A model generated the notes under the pieces. That model searched no databases. It had not been told where the DNA came from and saw only the letters and a list, made by a program, of their open reading frames with translations. This document shows, piece after piece, positions 5,593 to 7,917 of a stretch of 7,917 nucleotides of DNA. The number at the start of each line of letters is the position of its first letter. Position 1 is the first letter of the stretch. The stretch covers positions 1 through 7,917 of the forward strand of contig JAHIPE010000118.1 of assembly GCA_018894655.1 (NCBI GenBank), given 5' to 3'. This stretch comes from Actinomycetota bacterium. Lineage in GTDB: Bacteria; Actinomycetota; Geothermincolia; Fen-727; Anoxymicrobiaceae. The translations under genes were made by a program, and so were the position numbers.

Positions 5593-5652
5593 GGGGTCAG
5601 GCCTTGTCTCCATACGTCATATATCCAGACACCTATCTAAGGCACTGACCCC
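5593..5652. repeat. 60-bp palindromic, REP-like element
   Basis: The outer arms GGGGTCAG (5593-5600) and CTGACCCC (5645-5652) pair perfectly. The pairing continues as GCCTT (5601-5605) with AAGGC (5639-5643), leaving one bulged A at 5644. TGTCT (5605-5609) can pair with AGACA (5627-5631) in an inner hairpin. The whole forms a long, slightly imperfect hairpin. GGGGTCAG...CTGACCCC ends are reminiscent of intergenic palindromes linked to REP-associated tyrosine transposases, an inference from memory. It lies in the gap between atpI and hbd and has no T-tract, so it is not a standard terminator. Confidence 0.65.
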
Positions 5653-5685
5653 ACTGTTTGGGGGATTGTTTCACCAGTCGCTCGG

Positions 5686-6099
5686 TCAGGGGGTGTCTTC
5701 ATCCTTCTGTTTGGAAGAAAAGCCGAACGCCTTCCAGGCGTAGTACACCTCCACCCCGGTGTGGGTCAGGTAGAGGGCCAGGAAGCAGAAGAGCAGTGCC
5801 ATCATGTTGAGTGCCTTGATGAAGTGAAGCCCGTACAGCACCACCGCCAGCATGACCAGGCGCCCGAAGTAACTGGCCATGAGCATCGAGGGCAGCATCT
5901 CGGGCGGCTTCTTCAAGGCCCACTTCAGGATGGAGACCAGCGCCACCGAGTGCAGCGCCACCACCGCGAACCCAACCAGCCCTCCGGTCAGGCCGCGCGT
6001 CCCGCCCAGGACCCACGCCAGCACCAGGCCGGGGGGGACTACTATCACCCCGGCGATCACCATCGCCTTCGATAATACTCTCTCAAACTCCCGCGTCAC
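5686..6099 (-). CDS. atpI: AtpI-like membrane protein (ATP synthase I chain family)
   Basis: The 137-residue protein has four likely membrane segments, about 12-32, 38-60, 73-93 and 97-117, and a charged C-terminal tail ending KQKDEDTP. The size, topology and position after an AtpZ-like gene fit the ATP synthase I chain family, whose members assist assembly of the F0 rotor ring and may transport magnesium. Sequence conservation in this family is low, so context carries much of the call. The start is GTG, six bases after GGGGGGA, and the gene begins 16 bases after the AtpZ stop. Oddly, atpB does not follow: the next item is the 60-bp palindrome, then hbd on the same strand. Confidence 0.75.
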   Translation of the reverse strand: MTREFERVLSKAMVIAGVIVVPPGLVLAWVLGGTRGLTGGLVGFAVVALHSVALVSILKWALKKPPEMLPSMLMASYFGRLVMLAVVLYGLHFIKALNMMALLFCFLALYLTHTGVEVYYAWKAFGFSSKQKDEDTP

Positions 6100-6115
6100 G
6101 TCTCGTCCCCCCGCA

Positions 6116-6349
6116 TCAACGGCGCCTTACCTTTTCTCCACCCGCCGTTCTCATCAGATAGAGCAGCATCGCCACCACACCGATCAAGGTCCCCGCCAGC
6201 AGGACCCACGGTAATGTGCCCAGTACACGGTCCAGCCCGTACCCGGCGAACACAAAGATAGCCATTGCGGCGCACATCCGCAACAGGATTCCCATCTGCG
6301 ACGCCGCTCCGGTCCCGCGCCGGGGCGGTTCTTCGCCTGCCACGCTCAA
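6116..6349 (-). CDS. atpZ: AtpZ/AtpI-type F0F1-ATPase accessory protein
   Basis: This 77-residue protein has a short polar N terminus, two membrane segments (about 19-37 and 46-66) and the loop GYGLDRVLGT (36-45), characteristic of the small AtpZ (F0F1-ATPase subunit / AtpR-like) family. These proteins sit in the membrane and pair with AtpI in ATP synthase assembly or Mg2+/Ca2+ handling. The start shown is TTG at 6349, which overlaps the TGA of the transferase gene by three bases (TTGA). A GTG two codons later (6343) lies nine bases after GAAGG and is an equally good choice. It is followed closely by the AtpI-like gene. Confidence 0.78.
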   Translation of the reverse strand: MSVAGEEPPRRGTGAASQMGILLRMCAAMAIFVFAGYGLDRVLGTLPWVLLAGTLIGVVAMLLYLMRTAGGEKVRRR

Positions 6350-7458
6350 CCGCCTTCGCCTTCTCCCGTATCATTCACGCGATGCTTCCGCCGGGGTGCG
6401 CGGTGCCTGCCTTTGCCGTTATCTCCCTTGATGATGGGAGGCAGGGCGGTCAGGGCGAACCCGCCGATCGCCAGCGCCAGCGTCACCCACAGAACCTTGT
6501 TGCTTGCCATGAACTTGAGCGCCAGGCTGGTCCCGCACAGGAGCGCGGTCCAGAAGTAGAGCAGCAGCACCGCCTGCCTCTGGGAATGCCCCATGTTGAG
6601 CAGCCGGTGGTGTATGTGCTCCTTGTCCGCGTGGGTTATCGGGTTGCCCTTGCGGATCCTCCTGGTGATTGCCATGCCCGTATCCAGGATCGGTATCGCC
6701 ATCGCCATCAGGGGCACCACCAGGGCCACCGCGGCGATGCTCTTGAGGACGCCCTGGATGGTAATCGCGCCCAGCAGAAAACCAAGTAGCATGCTCCCCG
6801 AGTCGCCCATGAAGATGCTCGCCGGGTAGAAGTTGTAGCGCAGGAATCCCAGGGTCGCGCCGGCTATCACTATGGATATCACGGCCGCGTCCACGAAAGC
6901 GCTGCCGGTACCGGTCTGGGTGGCGAAGTAGAACATGGAGACGGCCGCTATGCACGTTATACCGGCGGCGAGCCCGTCGAGCCCGTCTATCAGGTTGATG
7001 ATGTTTATGAACGCTATCACCCAGATCAGGGACACCACCACCGATAGCTCCGGGGAAAGGGAGATCACCGGGGCGCCGGGGATGTGAATGTTCTGGATCT
7101 GGACCCCCATTACGACCAGCACCCCCGCTCCCAGGATCTGGCCGAACAGCTTGGAGAGAGGCGACAGCCCCCTGATGTCGTCGACCACCCCGAAGGCGAA
7201 GATGACCGTGGCCCCCAGGATTATCCCCAGGATGTCACTGGAGACACGGTGGTCCGCCACCAGCAGGTAGACCCCGATGCCTATCATAATGCTCGCGTAG
7301 ATCGCCACGCCGCCCAGCGTCGGGGTCGTCCTCTCGTGGACCTTCCTGTCCTCGGGAACGTCCACCGCGCCCAGGCGCAATGCCAGGGCACGGGCTACCG
7401 GTGTAAGGGCCAGGACGCTGACGAGCGCGGCTCCGAATGCTATGAAGTACGTTCCCAT
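6346..7458 (-). CDS. Polyprenyl-phosphate N-acetylhexosamine-1-phosphate transferase (WecA/TagO/MraY family)
   Basis: This 370-residue integral membrane enzyme joins a UDP-linked amino sugar phosphate, usually GlcNAc-1-P, to undecaprenyl phosphate, the first step of many cell-surface glycans. It has the family motifs in order: DRKVHERTTPTLGG (37-50), VVDDIRGL (91-98) with D93/D94, NLIDGLDGLAAG (155-166), FLRYNFYPASIFMGDSGS (205-222) with D219, and HADKEHIHHRL (276-286). The HIHH loop marks the WecA/TagO branch rather than MraY, so teichoic, arabinogalactan-type or other glycan initiation is likely rather than lipid I synthesis. About ten or eleven membrane helices are visible, followed by a basic, soluble tail (344-370). 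The ATG at 7458 has no obvious Shine-Dalgarno site and lies 36 bases after the deaminase stop. The gene overlaps atpZ. In mycobacteria the homologue rfe also precedes atpI. Confidence 0.92.
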   Translation of the reverse strand: MGTYFIAFGAALVSVLALTPVARALALRLGAVDVPEDRKVHERTTPTLGGVAIYASIMIGIGVYLLVADHRVSSDILGIILGATVIFAFGVVDDIRGLSPLSKLFGQILGAGVLVVMGVQIQNIHIPGAPVISLSPELSVVVSLIWVIAFINIINLIDGLDGLAAGITCIAAVSMFYFATQTGTGSAFVDAAVISIVIAGATLGFLRYNFYPASIFMGDSGSMLLGFLLGAITIQGVLKSIAAVALVVPLMAMAIPILDTGMAITRRIRKGNPITHADKEHIHHRLLNMGHSQRQAVLLLYFWTALLCGTSLALKFMASNKVLWVTLALAIGGFALTALPPIIKGDNGKGRHRAPRRKHRVNDTGEGEGG

Positions 7459-7494
7459 TGTATTAAGGCGGCCGGTCCGGCCTATCTGGCCGAA

Positions 7495-7917
7495 TCAGCG
7501 CTCTAGTGTCATCTTCTCTGAAAGGGTGCCCGCCTCCTCCAGCAACCTCTTTGCCAGGGGGTCCGGATAAGGCTCCAGGTAATATATCGCCCAGAGGCCG
7601 GCATTGATTATCATCTTGGTGCAGAGCACGCACGGCTGGTAGGTGCTGTACAGCACTCCCCCATCGATGGAGACGCCGTGAAGGGCGGCCTGGATGATCG
7701 CGTTCTGTTCGGCATGAAGCCCCCGGCACAGCTCGTGGACCTTCCCCGAGTCGGCACCGGAATCATCCCGGAGACAGCCGACGTCGAGGCAGTGAGCAAG
7801 CCCCCTGGGAGCGCCGTTGTACCCGGTGGTCAGAATGCGCTTGTCCTTGACGATGAGCGCGCCCACCTGCCGGCGCAGGCAGGTAGACCGCCCCGCCACC
7901 ACGGCCGCTATCTCCAG
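7495..7917 (-). CDS. Deoxycytidylate (dCMP) deaminase, 5' end outside window
   Basis: The reading frame is open to the window edge, giving 140 visible residues. The five before the GTG at 7902 (LEIAA) continue the family sequence, so that GTG is internal and the true start lies beyond the window. The zinc-dependent deaminase motifs are HAEQNA (H63, E65 counted from that GTG) and QPCVLC (C91, C94). STCLRRQVGA, TGYNGAPRGL and HELCRGLHAEQNAI are typical of dCMP deaminase (ComEB type). The enzyme converts dCMP to dUMP for thymidylate synthesis in the cytoplasm. It precedes the WecA-type gene by 36 bases and is probably in the same operon. Little of the N terminus is missing, perhaps 10-20 residues by comparison with the family. 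Confidence 0.95.
   Translation of the reverse strand: MEIAAVVAGRSTCLRRQVGALIVKDKRILTTGYNGAPRGLAHCLDVGCLRDDSGADSGKVHELCRGLHAEQNAIIQAALHGVSIDGGVLYSTYQPCVLCTKMIINAGLWAIYYLEPYPDPLAKRLLEEAGTLSEKMTLER

Noticed and set aside
7466..7490. Terminator between the deaminase and transferase genes
   Set aside because: The GGCCGG/CCGGCC pairing leaves an unworkably small loop and no T-run follows, so co-transcription is more likely.

Overview
The window is a compact, GC-rich bacterial segment of eleven protein genes, all on the minus strand, plus one tRNA. Read 5' to 3' on the minus strand (right to left) the order is: dCMP deaminase (5' end outside the window), WecA/MraY-type phosphoglycosyl transferase, AtpZ-like protein, AtpI-like protein | a 60-bp palindromic repeat and a candidate promoter | 3-hydroxyacyl-CoA dehydrogenase, a possible 30-residue ORF, DapA, AmrS-like radical SAM enzyme, a lysine-rich membrane protein, a STAS anti-sigma antagonist, an RsbW-type anti-sigma kinase, a DUF72 protein | tRNA-Tyr(GUA) | a hairpin-rich gene-free end.

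The deaminase - WecA - AtpZ - AtpI block is the kind of neighbourhood that precedes F0F1-ATP synthase genes in Actinobacteria (rfe-atpI-atpB in mycobacteria is a known example) and some related Gram-positive-type lineages. With the RsbV/RsbW-type pair, a bacterial tRNA-Tyr with encoded CCA, strong Shine-Dalgarno sites and many GTG/TTG starts, this suggests a deep-branching high-GC actinobacterial or similar lineage, probably an anaerobe given the AmrS-type radical SAM enzyme and the hydroxyacyl-CoA dehydrogenase. This placement is inference and not secure.

The genes cover varied housekeeping tasks: pyrimidine deoxynucleotide supply (dCMP to dUMP), lipid-linked glycan initiation, ATP synthase assembly factors, acyl-CoA redox chemistry, lysine/diaminopimelate synthesis, an orphan radical SAM activity, and a partner-switching regulatory pair. 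Short gaps and overlapping stop/start codons suggest at least two transcription units, split around 5473-5685.

I see no clear undescribed defence or biosynthetic system. The points worth a second look are the exact inverted copy of the tRNA-Tyr T-arm beside that tRNA, the hairpin cluster next to it, the REP-like palindrome lying where atpB would be expected, the tiny ORF coupled to the dehydrogenase gene, and the poly-lysine membrane protein upstream of the anti-sigma pair.
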